From contig SECP01000046.1 of the NCBI GenBank assembly GCA_004193285.1, positions 49,178 through 113,177 on the forward strand: a stretch of 64,000 nt of DNA, written 5' to 3'. Below are positions 62,245-64,000 of this stretch, in pieces. The DNA comes from Myxococcales bacterium. Lineage in GTDB: Bacteria > Myxococcota_A > Polyangia > Polyangiales > Polyangiaceae. The notes beneath the pieces were generated by a model. The model made no database searches and was not told where the DNA came from. It saw only the letters and a program-made list of their open reading frames with translations. Made by a program: the position numbers and the translations under genes. Within the stretch, counting starts at the first letter, position 1; the number at the start of each line of letters is the position of its first letter.

Positions 62245-64000
62245 GTCACGAAGCCGAAACCGCCGCCCGCGGACTGACGACGGAGGACACTCCGCTCATC
62301 ATTCGTGCCCACGAACCGCAGGTCATGCTGCGAGAGTGGATCCAGACCCACCGCCGACGAACGGAGGCGGACCTGCTCGCGCACAAGGCGCTCCTCTTTC
62401 GCGGATTTGCCGTAGAGACGTTCGAGGAGATCGCAGACGCGTTCTTCGAGGAGCGAATTCGCTACTCCTACCGTTCCACTCCACGCAAGGAGCTGGGTCG
62501 CAATGTCTACACCGCGACCGAGTACCCGAAACAGCTGACCATACCGCAGCACTGCGAGAACGCGTACCAGCGCGACTGGCCGATGAAGCTGCTGCTTTAC
62601 TGCTCCAAGGTGGCGGCGAAGGGCGGCCGTACGCCTTTTGCGGACATGCTCAAGGTGACGCACGCGATTCCGGCTGACATACGGGAGGAGTTCGCGCGAA
62701 AGCAGGTCAGGTACGTTCGCAACTTTCGGGAAGGGTTGGATCTGCCGTGGCAGGAAGTTTTCGGAACCAACCAGCGCGAGGAGGTCGAAGCTTACTGCGC
62801 CGCCCACGACATCCAATACGAGTGGTGTAGCTACGGTCTCAAGACGTCGCAGGTCTGCCAAGCGCTCGCGCGTCACCCGCGAACAGGGGCAGAGATCTGG
62901 TTCAATCAAGCCCACCTATTTCACCTCTCCGCGCTGGATCGCGCAGCGCGGCAGGTGCTGTGCTCGATGTACGGCGAAGAAGGCGTGCCGCGGAACGCCT
63001 TCTTTGGAGACGGTACGCCGATCGAGGCCGACAAGCTGGATTGTGTTCGGGCCGCGTTCGACCGCTACACCACGTCCTTCGCGTGGCAAGAAGGGGACGT
63101 CTTTCTCGTCGACAACATGCAAGTCTCGCATGGGAGGGAGCCGTTTCAAGGCGAGCGAAAAGTGCTCGTGTGCATGGCCGAGCCGTACTCTCAGGTCCTC
63201 CCCGGCAAGGAGCCACCGCGCGGGGGCGCGGCGAGCGCAGGTGTGGCGCACGGCGTAGCCTCGAGCAGCGAGATTCAGAACGGCAAACCAGAAGACGCGA
63301 CAACGTTCTGGCGAGAGCTCTTCGAAGGATACGAAGAGGGTTTGGCTCTGCCTCACGACTTCCTCCAGGTCGCGCTTGGCAAGCGGACCGTCGCGAGGCT
63401 ACGGCACCTTTACCCATCGGCGTTGGTCGCGCCGCTTGCGGAGCAGCGCAACGGGTCTGCGGAGCTACCAATGCCCATGGCTCTCGTCGCGGCGCTCGCG
63501 GCGGTGCTGGGCCGGTGGACGGCTCGCCGAGACGTCTGCGTCGCGGTGGAGGGGAGCGCGAGCCCGCACCCCTTGCCTCTGCGCCTTGATTTGGGGGAGG
63601 AAGCTCGCCTCGGCGAGCTAGTAGAGCAAACGAGGAAAGCGTTCGCTGACGCGGCCGCGCATTGCTTACCGTCGTTCACGAGCCTGACTGAAGCGCTCGG
63701 CAGGTCCGGGCAAGCGGACTCGAGCTCGCTCACGCGCGTGACGCTTCGTTACTCGCACACGCCGGCGGACGCGCTGTCCGTGGCGGGGGAGAGTACGACG
63801 GCGAGCGAGCAAGACTGGCAGTTCTTTGGTGACGGCTCGTCGCTGGAGCTCGTGGTGGAGTACGCGGCGGACCTGTTCAGTGAGCAGACGATCGCGCGGA
63901 TGGTCGAGCACCACCAGCTGGTTTTGGAGGCGCTGGTGTCGTCTCCGGAGCGCGCGCTGTCGTCGGTGGAGGTGCTGACGGCGGAGGAGCAAGCGCTGTA
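62238..64000 (+). CDS. TauD/Fe(II)-2OG oxygenase fused to half a condensation domain (partial, runs off end)
   Basis: The frame is open from TTG 62238 (ribosome-binding site AGGGGG five bases upstream) to the last base, 587 codons. Residues 1-330 are a TauD-like oxygenase: ALLFRGFAVETFEEIAD, iron ligands His-x-Glu in TIPQHCENAY near 104, distal His in DNMQVSHGREPF near 296. After a short linker, residues from about 352 match only the second half of an NRPS C domain (FWRELFEGYEEGLALPHDF, then GDGSSLELVVEYAADLFSE, EVLTAEEQAL); the HHxxxDG half is absent. Compare YWKGSLEGYEEGLSLPYDF and GDGSALELTIEYAEELFSE in the NRPS at 52601. The part before an A domain is reached at the window edge. CysJ, the counterpart, hydroxylates carrier-bound Asn; CysK is the main NRPS. 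Confidence 0.82.
   Translation, partial: MLSHEAETAARGLTTEDTPLIIRAHEPQVMLREWIQTHRRRTEADLLAHKALLFRGFAVETFEEIADAFFEERIRYSYRSTPRKELGRNVYTATEYPKQLTIPQHCENAYQRDWPMKLLLYCSKVAAKGGRTPFADMLKVTHAIPADIREEFARKQVRYVRNFREGLDLPWQEVFGTNQREEVEAYCAAHDIQYEWCSYGLKTSQVCQALARHPRTGAEIWFNQAHLFHLSALDRAARQVLCSMYGEEGVPRNAFFGDGTPIEADKLDCVRAAFDRYTTSFAWQEGDVFLVDNMQVSHGREPFQGERKVLVCMAEPYSQVLPGKEPPRGGAASAGVAHGVASSSEIQNGKPEDATTFWRELFEGYEEGLALPHDFLQVALGKRTVARLRHLYPSALVAPLAEQRNGSAELPMPMALVAALAAVLGRWTARRDVCVAVEGSASPHPLPLRLDLGEEARLGELVEQTRKAFADAAAHCLPSFTSLTEALGRSGQADSSSLTRVTLRYSHTPADALSVAGESTTASEQDWQFFGDGSSLELVVEYAADLFSEQTIARMVEHHQLVLEALVSSPERALSSVEVLTAEEQAL

Overview
The window is GC-rich, densely coded DNA. It looks like a myxobacterium (Myxococcota): there are Ser/Gly/Ala-linker lipoproteins, PilZ proteins, a receiver domain with a histone-like Lys/Ala/Pro tail, a pal-tolQRAB locus, and a large natural-product cluster whose closest known relative is myxobacterial. 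The phylum is inferred from gene content; no rRNA is present to confirm it.

Bases 1-39741 are mostly chromosomal housekeeping genes. In order they are: an SDR reductase facing an acyl-CoA carboxylase beta subunit; the small SRP RNA; a GNAT acetyltransferase and an ABC-F ATPase; a minus-strand run of five genes (small ORF, FliH/SctL-like stator, M50 protease, methyltransferase, purM); a Ppx/GppA phosphatase facing a thiolase; a cNMP-binding DUF1003 protein; purC; a DHH-like protein with apparently permuted motifs; a lipocalin; a response regulator; a DinG-like helicase; a PpiC-type chaperone coupled to an M16 peptidase; the Tol-Pal operon; mfd; a lipoprotein strikingly like the Hedgehog signalling domain; a PLD-family protein; and a DNA methyltransferase/nuclease pair that looks like a restriction-modification system. 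An AraC remnant and a long hairpin mark the junction at about 39.7-40.15 kb.

Bases 40176-64000 hold a biosynthetic cluster that runs off the right end. A long intergenic region (44858-45840) separates two divergent transcription units. The left unit (minus strand) has a 4-hydroxybenzoyl-CoA-type thioesterase, a small secreted ORF, a HEAT-repeat protein, a cobalamin-binding radical SAM enzyme and a DUF98-type chorismate lyase. The right unit (plus strand, mostly overlapping or closely spaced genes) has an MbtH protein, an alpha/beta hydrolase with a Cys nucleophile, a BoxB-like di-iron oxygenase, a fused aminodeoxychorismate synthase, a type II thioesterase, an O-methyltransferase, an NRPS A-PCP-C-A-PCP-TE, an NRPS A(with inserted PP-loop domain)-PCP, an aminodeoxychorismate lyase, and a TauD oxygenase fused in frame to half a condensation domain.

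This order matches cysA to cysK of the cystobactamid (albicidin-type gyrase inhibitor) pathway as I recall it. The expected logic is that chorismate is converted to 4-aminobenzoate, which is oxygenated, O-methylated and further methylated by the radical SAM enzyme. The resulting units are joined by the NRPS around an asparagine-derived linker made on the PP-loop module and moved by the Cys hydrolase. The apparent 4-hydroxybenzoate branch and the TauD/half-C fusion are what most set this cluster apart. Exporter, resistance gene and most of the main NRPS must lie beyond base 64000.
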